A stretch of 64,000 nt of DNA from Pseudanabaena galeata CCNP1313 (GTDB taxonomy: Bacteria > Cyanobacteriota > Cyanobacteriia > Pseudanabaenales > Pseudanabaenaceae), in NCBI RefSeq assembly GCF_029910235.1, contig NZ_CP112874.1, forward strand, positions 2,728,001-2,792,000, written 5' to 3'. Each line of letters opens with the position of its first letter. Positions within the stretch are counted from its first letter, which is position 1. Under the pieces are notes generated by a model that was given only the letters and a program-made list of their open reading frames with translations, was not told the DNA's origin and made no database searches. Positions 25,277-33,745 of the stretch are shown piece after piece. Made by a program: the position numbers and the translations under genes.

Positions 25277-26221
25277 ATGCCAGTCAAAACGTGGAAAGCT
25301 CTAATCGGATTTGTACTTGGGATCGCGATCGCCTCTTTAAGCGGGATCATCATACAGAGTCCATCGGAGGCGCAATCGCTGGAGGATTTACTAACGCAAG
25401 AGGCGATCGCCCCTGCCCAGATTAATCAGACGCAAACCCTGAACACCGATCCTAACGGCTTTGTTCCTAGACTATTGCGCCAATCGGATCAGCCTAGTTC
25501 TAATCGTGGCGTGATCGGAGCAGACCAGCGCCAACCCATGATGAGCCGAGATTATCCTTGGTCTACCGTGGGTAAGGTTATAGGACTGACTGATAAAAAT
25601 GAAAAATATGCTTGCACAGGAACCTTGATTGGAGATTACCATGTGTTAACCAATTCTCACTGTGTTTATGATCGGGGCAAGTTAGCCAAGAAAATGATCT
25701 TTTTACCCAACTTAATCAATGGAAGGCTACGAAGGAAGACAGACTATGCCGTGGTAAAAGAAGTTTTTGCAGGAACTAAGAATTCAGAAAACAACTCAGC
25801 AGACGATTGGGCGATCTTGCTCCTGAATAAGCCCTTGGGTGAGAAATATGGATATCTAAGATGGAAATCACTTTCTCTCTCAGTGTTGCAAGACTACAAA
25901 AAGAAACTATTTGTAACAGGTTATTCTGTTGATTATCCCGATCCAAAACGCTATGCTGACTTGCAAGCAGGTAAGGGCGAGACGGCTGGAGTCCATATTG
26001 GCTGTAGTGTAGTCGGCGAATTGGATGGTATGTTTGTGCATGATTGCGACACCAACTCTGGGGCTTCTGGTTCCGCACTGATTGGCAAGATTGATGGTGC
26101 TTATCATATTGTCGGACTCCATGCGGCTGGGCTGAAATCGCGTACAGGTAAAGGAATTGAAAACTATGCGGTACAGATTAGTAGGATTGAGGCAGAGTTA
26201 AAGAAACGGATGGGTAAGTAG
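25277..26221 (+). CDS. Exported trypsin-like serine protease
   Basis: A 314-residue S1-type peptidase with a signal peptide (LIGFVLGIAIASLSGIII, cleavage near SEA-Q). Catalytic residues are visible: H128 in TNSHCVYD, D177 in ADDWAILLL and S264 in SGASGSAL. The CTGTLI strand and GLHAAG also fit the V8/glutamyl-endopeptidase side of the fold. A 60-residue segment between signal and protease domain may be a propeptide. It lies downstream of the TPR-CHAT gene in the same orientation; a protease cascade is possible but unproven. Confidence 0.9.
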   Translation: MPVKTWKALIGFVLGIAIASLSGIIIQSPSEAQSLEDLLTQEAIAPAQINQTQTLNTDPNGFVPRLLRQSDQPSSNRGVIGADQRQPMMSRDYPWSTVGKVIGLTDKNEKYACTGTLIGDYHVLTNSHCVYDRGKLAKKMIFLPNLINGRLRRKTDYAVVKEVFAGTKNSENNSADDWAILLLNKPLGEKYGYLRWKSLSLSVLQDYKKKLFVTGYSVDYPDPKRYADLQAGKGETAGVHIGCSVVGELDGMFVHDCDTNSGASGSALIGKIDGAYHIVGLHAAGLKSRTGKGIENYAVQISRIEAELKKRMGK

Positions 26222-26267
26222 GAAATGTGCGTGATTTACAGAGCCAAGCGCTGTAGACAATTGCCGA

Positions 26268-27485
26268 CTAGCCCAAAAACTTCTCGACACAACGAGCAAA
26301 AATCTCTACTCCAGTCGCGAGAACCGTCTCATCGAAATTGAAACGGGGGTGGTGGTGAGGATAGGCTAAACCCTTGTCAGGATTTGCTGAACCAAGAAAG
26401 AAATAGCAGCCAGCGACAGCTTCCAAAAAGAAAGAGACATCTTCACCGCCCATCGTTTGACATTCGGGAACAATTCCTGCGGGAGTTTCGATGACGGTTT
26501 CGGCAACAGAGCGAACTAACTCAGCGATCGCATAATCATTAATTACAGGTGGATAGAGCTTGGTATAGTCCAATTCGTAAGTAGCACCATGAGCCGCACA
26601 AACTCCAGCGATCGCCTCTTCCAAACGTAATACTAACTTTGCGCCAACTTCAGGATTAAAAAACCTCACAGTGCCACTAATCATGGCGGAATCAGCAATA
26701 ATATTTGTGGCGGAACCTGCGTGAAATTCACCGATGCTGATGACGGCGGATTCGAGAGGGCTAACATTGCGGGACACGATGCTATGAATGGTATTTACCA
26801 CTTGCGCCGCGACTAAAATCGAATCAATAGTTTGATGGGGAAGTGCGCCATGTCCACCCCGTCCCATAATTTTGCAATAAAAGTATTCCGTTGCCGCCAT
26901 TAATGCACCACTTCGCACGCCGACCGTACCAAGGGGCAAATTATTCCATAGATGCAACCCAATCACAGCATCAACTTTAGGGTTTTCGAGTACTCCCGCC
27001 TCGATCATCGGTTTTGCACCCCCTGGTCCCTCTTCGGCAGGCTGGAAAATAATTTTCACCGTGCCGCTAAAATCGGCGCGATGTTCCCAGAGATATTTTG
27101 CTGTACCCAAGGCGATCGCCGTATGTCCGTCATGACCGCAAGCGTGCATCAGCCCGTCAATTTGCGATTTATAACTAATGATATTTTCTTCTTGAATTGG
27201 TAGCGCATCCATATCGGCACGGATTGCTAAAACCTTGTTGCCGCCTTTTTTGGTTCCTGCGATCGTGGCGACAATGCCTGTTTGGGCTATGCCTGTTTGG
27301 TGTGGAATACCCCATGCAGTTAATTTTTCAGCGATCGCATTAGCTGTACGCTTTTCTTTAAACCCAAGCTCAGGAAAGCGATGAAAGTCTCTCCGCCATT
27401 GAATAAGACTAGATTTCAGATCGAGAATATCGGCACGAATCTTGAAGTTAGTATGGGTGGGTGAGGCGGTGGTAGCAAAAGTCAT
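26268..27485 (-). CDS. M20-family amidohydrolase
   Basis: A 405-residue metal-dependent amidohydrolase of the M20D/HipO type (N-acyl-amino-acid or hippurate hydrolase). Metal-binding motifs are MHACGHDGHTAIALG, PAEEGPGGAKPMIEAG and CQTMGGEDVSFF, with PHHHPRFNFDE at the end. FHRFPELGFKEKRTA is the usual start. The natural substrate could be an acylated amino acid, an IAA conjugate or a peptide; sequence does not decide. ATG 27485 is well placed. Confidence 0.93.
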   Translation of the reverse strand: MTFATTASPTHTNFKIRADILDLKSSLIQWRRDFHRFPELGFKEKRTANAIAEKLTAWGIPHQTGIAQTGIVATIAGTKKGGNKVLAIRADMDALPIQEENIISYKSQIDGLMHACGHDGHTAIALGTAKYLWEHRADFSGTVKIIFQPAEEGPGGAKPMIEAGVLENPKVDAVIGLHLWNNLPLGTVGVRSGALMAATEYFYCKIMGRGGHGALPHQTIDSILVAAQVVNTIHSIVSRNVSPLESAVISIGEFHAGSATNIIADSAMISGTVRFFNPEVGAKLVLRLEEAIAGVCAAHGATYELDYTKLYPPVINDYAIAELVRSVAETVIETPAGIVPECQTMGGEDVSFFLEAVAGCYFFLGSANPDKGLAYPHHHPRFNFDETVLATGVEIFARCVEKFLG

Positions 27486-27625
27486 GATCTTGTAGGGCGA
27501 TCGCTATATAGGCAAAATTACTATCTCCAATATAACAATCTCAGCTTTACCATTCATCTCAAGGTGTGAAAACTGCGATCGCGGTGGATGTTGTCAAAAT
27601 TCTGACGCTTTTTCTATTTGATTAA

Positions 27626-28270
27626 TCAAGGTGCAATCATTTTGGCAATGCGGCGCAAAATTTGTAATACAGTCGGAAGATGATCGTCTGGGGGCGAAAT
27701 AGAAAATAGAGAAGATGGAGCATATTGTGGTGGTTCGGTAGGTAAATTGGGATGATTTAGTTTCAAAAAGCGATATTCGCCACCATTAGTAATTAATCCG
27801 AAAGTGGTTTTGGGTGAGTTAGGGCTTGCCAGCATATAGGCAAGGGCTTGAGGTAAAGCTTTGTGCAAGGAAAAGCTACTGCTCTTGGACTCGATGACTA
27901 TTACCCACAGACTTTGTTGGATTACGAGAATATCAATGCGTCCTCGATAGACGGTTTCACCATCATTGGTGGTTATTTCGATGGATTCTTCATCAGCGAT
28001 TGCAAATTGAGAGCTATAAAATCCTGCAAGATCGAGTAATGGGGACAAAATCGCCATTTTAATGATGTTTTCTGAAACCACAGATCGCCGACTAATGCGT
28101 TCATAAAGTTCTGCGATCCGTTGCAAATCTTCGCGATCGCTTTCTGTTAGATTTGGCAGATCCTGTTGCCATTCTAAAAAGAAGTTGCGATCGTCATTCC
28201 GCTGTAAGAGAAAGTCTTGCTCTAGTCTCTCAAGGCTTGTTTCTTCAGAAATTCGGAGAAGTTGAACCAT
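27626..28270 (-). CDS. PD-(D/E)XK nuclease, HsdR N-terminal-like
   Basis: A 214-residue protein with a PD-(D/E)XK core: RGRIDILVIQQSLWVIVIES with D113, then E127-S-K129. ALPQALAYMLASP and TTFGLITNGGEYRF follow, as in the N-terminal nuclease of type I restriction subunits (HSDR_N). No helicase part is present, so it stands alone. A close paralogue is at 60542-61162. It may be a restriction-like nuclease; target unknown. Confidence 0.75.
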   Translation of the reverse strand: MVQLLRISEETSLERLEQDFLLQRNDDRNFFLEWQQDLPNLTESDREDLQRIAELYERISRRSVVSENIIKMAILSPLLDLAGFYSSQFAIADEESIEITTNDGETVYRGRIDILVIQQSLWVIVIESKSSSFSLHKALPQALAYMLASPNSPKTTFGLITNGGEYRFLKLNHPNLPTEPPQYAPSSLFSISPPDDHLPTVLQILRRIAKMIAP

Positions 28271-28680
28271 AGTTTTAATTTTCCTTATTAGGATTTTATT
28301 ACAGATTTTTAGTTGACAGAAATATCTGTTTTATCTTCAACACATCCAACTAACCCAAGTTCAGTAAATGTTCTGTTGTCAGGCATGAGTTTTGCGACTG
28401 CTATTTACCGTGTTTAATATTGCTAGCGTTTACAAGATAAATTCCTTATTTAACTAGACCAATAGTTAAAAAGCTGAACTGGCAAATCTTGAGATTTTGG
28501 TTTAGGTTGTGGGAGGTTTTGAGAATTATAGATCGCCTGATGAATTATTGAGTAAGTTAGCAATGCGATCGCCTATAGATTCATTAATTCAAAAAATGAT
28601 AGGGTGGCAAAGCATTACTCCATGAGATCTGCCAATGGGAATGTTGCTCTTCCCACGATCGCAATGTATCTTTTAATGAT
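28271..28680. other. 410-bp gap without a recognised gene
   Basis: A/T-rich spacer with one HIP1 site near 28565. No hairpin, repeat copy or open frame I can support was seen. It may contain the promoter of the downstream-reading - strand nuclease gene. Confidence 0.5.
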
Positions 28681-29718
28681 CTACTTAAAAAAGATGACTA
28701 GACCTATTGTGAAGCTGAGCCACAGCAAAAAACAGATACTGGTTAGTTTGAGAGCCTGTGAAATCTTAGGTGCAGCGATCGCCTCAATTGCATCTCCCAA
28801 TAAAGGCTTTTGTTTGACAAGTCCCCGATAGCGATTTTCGCCGCCTAGCTGTACTTGTAAGATTGCCGCATAGACACATTCGCTCCATCCTGAATTGGGG
28901 CTAGGGTCTTGCTTCGCATCACGTTGACAGATTTGCCAAACATAAATCGGCTTGCCTGATAGCAAAGCTAAAGTAAGCACCGTGAGCCGACATGGCAACC
29001 AAGTAAGCACATCATCGGTTTTGGCGCTGAACCAACCGAGATCGGAATAGGGTAATTCCCGATAGCCCACCATTGAGTCAAGAGTGCTAGATGCTTTGTA
29101 GGCGATCGCGAGGGCTACACCGCCATAATCAAACAATACCGAACCAATCAAGGCATAAAACAATGGCGAAGTAACAGCATCGATCGCATTTTCGGTCACA
29201 GTTTCTAGCACCGCCCGTAAAATTTCTAATTCTGTCAAATCGGCTGTGTCACGCCCCACATAACGACTCAACTCTTGGCGAGCATTTTCAATATTTCCCG
29301 TTTGTAAGACTGCTAATACCGACTCGGCAGCATCACGAAGACTCCGCCCCGCAAAACAAGCGGCGAGTAAGATGCTAGAAACTGCGATCGCCAAAAGAGG
29401 ATGGACTTTTGATGCAGCCATGGCGATCGACCAGCCAACAACTCCACTTCCTAAAATCATGCTCATCCCTAAAATTACGCCTAAGATCTTCATGGTTATT
29501 GGCTCAAAGCGAGGAATGCGGGTGTTCGTAACAGGATCTTGAATCAGCACCAAATTAGTAAACCGCGATATTAACCATCCCATCACCTGTACAGGATGCA
29601 ACCAATCAAAAGGATCACCAATTAAGCGATCAAGGCTAGCTGCCAAGACTAAAATCAGCAAATTTACATTTATTCCATTTAGATGTAAATCTAAAAATGG
29701 ATTCAAAGCGATCATCAT
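28681..29718 (-). CDS. cbiB: Adenosylcobinamide-phosphate synthase (CbiB/CobD)
   Basis: A 345-residue membrane enzyme that joins the aminopropanol arm to adenosylcobyric acid in cobalamin or pseudocobalamin synthesis. DRLIGDPFDWLHPVQVMGWLI, RDTADLTELEILRAVLETVTENAIDAVTSPLFYAL and SSTLDSMVGYRELPYSDLGWFSAKTDDVLTWLPCRLT are signature blocks. Several membrane helices are evident. No other cobalamin gene is near. ATG 29718 (or the next codon) is the start. Confidence 0.94.
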   Translation of the reverse strand: MMIALNPFLDLHLNGINVNLLILVLAASLDRLIGDPFDWLHPVQVMGWLISRFTNLVLIQDPVTNTRIPRFEPITMKILGVILGMSMILGSGVVGWSIAMAASKVHPLLAIAVSSILLAACFAGRSLRDAAESVLAVLQTGNIENARQELSRYVGRDTADLTELEILRAVLETVTENAIDAVTSPLFYALIGSVLFDYGGVALAIAYKASSTLDSMVGYRELPYSDLGWFSAKTDDVLTWLPCRLTVLTLALLSGKPIYVWQICQRDAKQDPSPNSGWSECVYAAILQVQLGGENRYRGLVKQKPLLGDAIEAIAAPKISQALKLTSICFLLWLSFTIGLVIFFK

Positions 29719-29754
29719 TAGTTTGAGAATAGAAGTTGCTCAGTTCAAAGTCCA

Positions 29755-29793
29755 ATTATTGTTGAGATAGATTTTGCTCACCTCAACAATAAT
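29755..29793. terminator. Hairpin at the end of the NACHT gene
   Basis: ATTATTGTTGAG (29755-29766) pairs with 29782-29793. It lies 3' of the NACHT gene and 5' of cbiB on the same strand, and may terminate the former. Confidence 0.5.
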
Positions 29794-29802
29794 GATTTCT
29801 AT

Positions 29803-31971
29803 TTAATTTGTGATTCTTAACATCCGTGATTCAATCTCTTGCCAAGTTTTGCGGGAAATAGCGATCGCCTCGTTTTTACATCGCACCATTAACAAATTTG
29901 CATAGAGATAGTTCTCTAAATTTGTGATTTCTTGATATGAAAGCTGATTGGAATCCAATGGAAGATATAGAGTTTGCAACCAAGTGCGGCTAATCTGATT
30001 GCGAAACTGTAATCGCACATCAAAGGGTTGATCATAGCTAGGGGCTTGGGTATGCAACTCATTCAATTTTTCACTCAAAGCTCTAAAGTTAATTTGGCTT
30101 GGGTCATAGTCAATCTTAATCAAAGACTGTTCTAAGTTAGAACAAAGTTGCATTGCCAAATCAAGTTCTGTGGAACTATCAAAATCTAGAGCTTGAGCAA
30201 GACTCAGTGAGAGTTCTGCCTCAAAAATCTTGTCAAAATTTAGGGGTGAATCAAACATCCCATAGAGGTTACGAGCCAAGAATAGCATTCTTGTCAAACT
30301 TAGAGCGGGTGCAAGCTCCGTCAAAAAACGTGGGCGAGCAAGAAACAAAGTCGCAATTCGTTTGGATATGTTCTTTAAGTCACCTGAAGAGTTAACAGCT
30401 ACTTTCTCCAACCAAATTAGCAGATTAGTTAGTTTCGATGCATTAATATATTGAGCAGCCTGAAACTCTATATCAATTAATAGCTCCTCTACATTACCGC
30501 TCATCATTCCTGCAAGGAAAAGGAAAACATTTTGCCAATGGCGATCGTGAAGATGATTAACAACTAAATTTTTAGTTTGATTATGTTTATGTATATATAG
30601 AGCGACAAAATATTCTTGAAAATTAATATGGGTAAAGCTAAAACTAGCTCCACTTTCAGAATTAATAATTTTACAAATTCCAATTTTCTTCAAAATCTTG
30701 AACACAAAATCAGTGGATAGTTCTTGAAGATCTTGAAAATAGTTAGTGAGCATGTCTTCTATATAAACTGTCACAACCTCTAAAGGTAATGTTAGCTTGC
30801 AGATTTCAAAGCCTCTGTAGGCAATTTCAGCCAGTATTAGTTCCAAAACAACAACGCTAAGACTGCTGCAATCCTCGATATTATCTAGCTGTTGATTAAG
30901 TAACTGCTCTTCAATTAGTAACTGAATGCTTTTTTGATAAAGTCCACTAACATTACTGGGTAAACTATAACGGCGATCGCACAGTAGGCAGAGCAGGGAT
31001 AAACTCAACGGTGATTTTGCTAGTTCCCTAGCGATCGTATTGACCTGCAAAATCTCCCAACACCTTTGAGCCATTGCCGAGGCATTGTTATTAGCTTCAT
31101 CGTGAGAAGACTCATTCTTAAAAGCTTGGTTGAGCGTAAACCACCTATGAATATATTCCTGCACATGTAGATCTCCCCAAGGCTGAAGTTCAACTTCTAG
31201 AAATTGACCAAAACTATTTTCATAGGAATCTAAACGACTAGAAACAATATAGCGATTACGTGGATAGGCGGTTACAAATTCTTTGATCAGATGGGAAAGT
31301 TGGTTATGAGATAGAGCGGACTCATTGAGTCCATCAATCAGAATTATTAACTTGCCCTGTTCTAACATCCATAGCGCTAGTTCTTGTGGAGTGGGAAACC
31401 CACATTTCTCAAACTCTTCTGCGATCGCCTGTAATAGAGTATCGGTATCACGATAGAATTTATGGGGCTGTAAAAACACAGGTACAACATCGTGCTTGTA
31501 ACGACCCTTAGGATAGCGTAAAGCTTCAGATCCAATATGTTTTAGATAAGTTGTTTTACCAGAAGCAGGTAGCCCCAATACCATGAGATATTCTTCTTCA
31601 TTGGCAATATTCAAACCCAACAAATTATGACCTTTACAAGAAGAGCTTCTCTGGAGATCGCGAGTAAAGGCTTCCTCTAGATCATCCACTGATTCAAAAC
31701 TACGAATGGAAGTATAGGCTTGAAGTTTTTGGGTAATATAAATTGAAGTTAAAGAAGTAGATCTTTGAGTGCCCATTACTTGAATAGCAGTATAAGATTC
31801 TACATAATTTTTGATATAACGAAGCACAGCCTTGGAAATCGCATGATTAAAATATACTTGGTCGATTTCATCCCTACGCTCATTTTTATTGTTAATAAAT
31901 TCTGACAATAATGTTTCAAATCTATTGACAACTTCACGAATGCTTTGCTCTTGTTTTGTATCTACTGCCAT
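29803..31971 (-). CDS. NACHT-domain NTPase
   Basis: A 722-residue STAND-type NTPase. Walker A GLPASGKTT is at 133-141 and Walker B LIILIDGLNE at 208-217, followed by the small residues typical of NACHT, then VSSRLDSYE (sensor) and SPLSLSLLCLL. The C-terminal third is helical with IGICKIINSESGASFSFTHINFQEYFVALYI, a winged-helix pattern. No recognisable LRR or enzymatic effector is present; the N-terminal 110 residues are unassigned. Bacterial NACHT proteins include antiphage defence proteins. Decayed toxin genes lie upstream, suggesting an accessory island. Confidence 0.85.
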   Translation of the reverse strand: MAVDTKQEQSIREVVNRFETLLSEFINNKNERRDEIDQVYFNHAISKAVLRYIKNYVESYTAIQVMGTQRSTSLTSIYITQKLQAYTSIRSFESVDDLEEAFTRDLQRSSSCKGHNLLGLNIANEEEYLMVLGLPASGKTTYLKHIGSEALRYPKGRYKHDVVPVFLQPHKFYRDTDTLLQAIAEEFEKCGFPTPQELALWMLEQGKLIILIDGLNESALSHNQLSHLIKEFVTAYPRNRYIVSSRLDSYENSFGQFLEVELQPWGDLHVQEYIHRWFTLNQAFKNESSHDEANNNASAMAQRCWEILQVNTIARELAKSPLSLSLLCLLCDRRYSLPSNVSGLYQKSIQLLIEEQLLNQQLDNIEDCSSLSVVVLELILAEIAYRGFEICKLTLPLEVVTVYIEDMLTNYFQDLQELSTDFVFKILKKIGICKIINSESGASFSFTHINFQEYFVALYIHKHNQTKNLVVNHLHDRHWQNVFLFLAGMMSGNVEELLIDIEFQAAQYINASKLTNLLIWLEKVAVNSSGDLKNISKRIATLFLARPRFLTELAPALSLTRMLFLARNLYGMFDSPLNFDKIFEAELSLSLAQALDFDSSTELDLAMQLCSNLEQSLIKIDYDPSQINFRALSEKLNELHTQAPSYDQPFDVRLQFRNQISRTWLQTLYLPLDSNQLSYQEITNLENYLYANLLMVRCKNEAIAISRKTWQEIESRMLRITN

Positions 31972-32021
31972 TCTAAAATGCGCTCAAATAACGCCCAAAC
32001 AACATAATTGTATATTAACGT

Positions 32022-32345
32022 CAGTTCGACGGAGTAGACAAAAGCAAAAGAAAAGCTGAGACTAGTAGTCCGCCACTAGAACTTTGACTAGTTGGGGGTT
32101 ATCGAAACGAGCTTTGCTCGTTTCGATAACCCCGCAAATTTCCTTTGGCAGTCTACATCGCCTTTCATGGGTCAGGATACAAAAGAGCATTCAAGACATC
32201 CCAGTTTTTTTAATTTTCTTGTCAACCTTTTAGCTGGGTTGGTTGCTTATACATATCGAGAGACTAAACCTGCTTTAGATCTTCTCTTCAAAGGCTTGCC
32301 TGCTCTTCATCATGCCATCTTTTAGTGCGTCGAACTCACGTTATG
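32022..32345. repeat. Split family B ends around a relic segment
   Basis: ACGTCAGTTCGACGGAG (32021-32037) and TCGAACTCACGTTATG (32329-32344) resemble the two ends of family B, but the usual two hairpins are absent. Between them are a different hairpin (TTATCGAAACGAGC arm, 32100-32133) and a short frame resembling a transposase end. This looks like an element broken up by later events. Confidence 0.4.
32139..32325 (+). pseudogene. Possible transposase C-terminal remnant
   Basis: The frame encodes [20 protein letters not shown] followed by [19 protein letters not shown] and a stop. The [15 protein letters not shown] string looks like the C-terminal helix of a DDE transposase, but I cannot name the family and there is no catalytic part. 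Upstream sequence is not coding. Confidence 0.3.
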
Positions 32346-32500
32346 TTAAACAGCAAATTACACCTCTATCGCTTTTTGGCAATTTATCAAGCTTTTTTAA
32401 GCTGCGTGTTGGAGATTATCGAGTTATCTATGCGATCGCGCAATCACAAAAAAGTGTCATTATCCATCAGGTCAGACATTGCAGGGAAATTTACGATTAG
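32346..32500 (+). pseudogene. RelE/ParE toxin, N-terminally truncated
   Basis: The frame reads NLSSFFKLRVGDYRVIYAIA then QKSVIIHQVRHCREIYD, the C-terminal half of a RelE/ParE-type ribonuclease or gyrase toxin (KLRVGDYRVIY and H.REIYD are diagnostic). The N-terminal half is missing: sequence similar to a family B end joins just upstream. No antitoxin gene is seen. It is judged inactive. Confidence 0.7.
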
Positions 32501-32555
32501 ATAAATGATCGCCTATTCCCCATCAAACAGCAATCATCCTTTACAACCCATAAAT

Positions 32556-32645
32556 GCGATCGCCTTTTCCTTATATCAAACTGCGATCGCCCCACATCAC
32601 CCACAAAACCCGATCAACTAAATCTCAAAACAAAACAGCGATCGC
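32556..32645. repeat. Small cluster of HIP1 sites in non-coding DNA
   Basis: GCGATCGC or near copies occur about every 25-55 bp in A/C-rich spacer (near 32557, 32583 and 32638), overlapping the end of the AAA-ATPase relic. It resembles the two arrays near 61.2-61.7 kb. Confidence 0.5.
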
Positions 32646-33064
32646 ACTTTCAGTTCTTTTAAGTTTCGGTATCTGAGTTTGATTTAATGTAGATTCGGTT
32701 TTAGTGCGATGTAGAATTTCTATAGGTTTATTATTTTCGGTAAATTTAATAAGTTTTTCTTCTGCAATCTCAGAGTGTTGCTGCTCGTTAGAAAAAGTTG
32801 TTTCAGTTGGATTTAACGCCTTTAGCTCCCATCGATATTTTCGTCCTAAATGTGAAAAGCTAATAGACCATTCTACATCTTCTAAATTTGGACTTCGCCT
32901 TGAGCAACATTACAAATTAAATAAAGTGCTTTTAGAATTCTAGTTTTTCCAACGCCCGAACCACCAACTAACAGGTTTAAGTTATCAAAGCAAGTGTTCT
33001 CTAGATGCCAATTTTGGCTATTATTTCTAAAATTAAAACTATTGATTTTCATCTTGTTTACCAC
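32625..33064 (-). pseudogene. AAA-family ATPase N-terminal fragment with frameshift
   Basis: Frame 1 encodes MKINSFNFRNNSQNWHLENT and NLNLLVGGSGVGKTRILKAL, a Walker A (GGSGVGKT) of the AAA15/OLD-like kind, then stops after QGEVQI. A shift of one base near 32893 continues as NLEDVEWSISFSHLGRKYRW ELKALNPTE and runs to a stop at 32625. No Walker B region follows, so the gene is both shifted and truncated. The first codon is GTG 33064 or ATG 33052. It is probably dead. Confidence 0.7.
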
Positions 33065-33124
33065 TTTGCTTATAGTTTGTTAGTGTACAGTTTGATGGCT
33101 CGCCTTTCTCAAAGCTATAGATTG

Positions 33125-33159
33125 ATGGCGAACGCCAAAATCCTCGAGTCAATCAAACA
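33125..33159. repeat. Direct repeat, copy downstream of hicA
   Basis: ATGGCGAACGCCAAAATCCT at the start, then CGAGTCAATCAAACA. It matches 33685-33720 at about 31 of 35 positions and the two copies bracket the hicBA operon. Confidence 0.6.
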
Positions 33160-33169
33160 GGAATTACAC

Positions 33170-33394
33170 TTACAGCAAGTCTCTAAGCTCATCTCTTGTG
33201 ATCTGACAATCTCTGAGAATTTGTGAAAGTAGTCCAGTTCCAATATCTTCACCTGAATGAACTGGAACTACTGTTCGTCTACCATCCTCATGAATAAGAA
33301 TATGGTGACTACCTTTTACCCGCGCTATATCAAAGCCTATTTTCTGTAGAGCTTTGATTAGTTGGTTGCCTGTCAAACTTGGTAGCTTGCTCAT
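33170..33394 (-). CDS. hicA: HicA-family mRNA interferase toxin
   Basis: A 74-residue dsRBD-like toxin: SLTGNQLIKALQKIGFDIAR, then VKGSHHILIHEDG with the conserved catalytic His, and VVPVHSGEDIGTGLLSQIL. HicA cleaves mRNA when free of its antitoxin. ATG 33394 overlaps the hicB stop by 4 bp (ATGA), indicating translational coupling. Order hicB-hicA is the reverse of the classical operon. A longer frame to 33466 lies inside hicB and is rejected. Confidence 0.9.
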   Translation of the reverse strand: MSKLPSLTGNQLIKALQKIGFDIARVKGSHHILIHEDGRRTVVPVHSGEDIGTGLLSQILRDCQITRDELRDLL

Positions 33395-33606
33395 ACCTTT
33401 ACTAAAATTTTCTGGATGCCTACAAATTCTGGAAATGGACTGTCTTGTTTCTCGAATTCTAAGCATAGTTCTGCTGCTTCTTGAATGCGTTCCATAAGAA
33501 TATCAAGGGATTTTGCTTGGGTATGGCAGCCTCTCAAGTTGGGGATTGAGGCGACAAAGTACCCATCAGAGTCTTTTTCGATGACTACGTTAAATTCTCT
33601 AATCAT
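33391..33606 (-). CDS. hicB: HicB-family antitoxin
   Basis: A 71-residue antitoxin: MIREFNVVIEKDSDGYFVAS, IPNLRGCHTQAKSLDILMER and IQEAAELCLE, the HicB partial RNase-H-like fold. No C-terminal DNA-binding domain is present, so autoregulation would need another mechanism. It precedes and overlaps hicA by 4 bp. Confidence 0.9.
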   Translation of the reverse strand: MIREFNVVIEKDSDGYFVASIPNLRGCHTQAKSLDILMERIQEAAELCLEFEKQDSPFPEFVGIQKILVKV

Positions 33607-33684
33607 TTTTGACTAACTCGCTTATCTTGATTTGCCCAAATTGCTTTTAGGTTATTGCCCTAGTTTACTATAGGTTAACGAACC

Positions 33685-33720
33685 ATTGGCGATCGCCAAA
33701 ATCCTCAAGTTAATCAAAAC
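33685..33720. repeat. Direct repeat, copy upstream of hicB
   Basis: ATTGGCGATCGCCAAAATCC then TCAAGTTAATCAAAAC, matching 33125-33159. Its core contains a HIP1 palindrome. Confidence 0.6.
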
Positions 33721-33745
33721 ACCAATTGTTTTTGGAATTGAGTAT

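Noticed and set aside
28604-28831. 75-codon + strand gene before cbiB
   Set aside because: Two-thirds is antisense to the conserved C-terminus of CbiB; the rest has no recognisable coding character.
32704-32943. 79-codon + strand gene
   Set aside because: Antisense to the AAA-ATPase relic and lacks any family resemblance.
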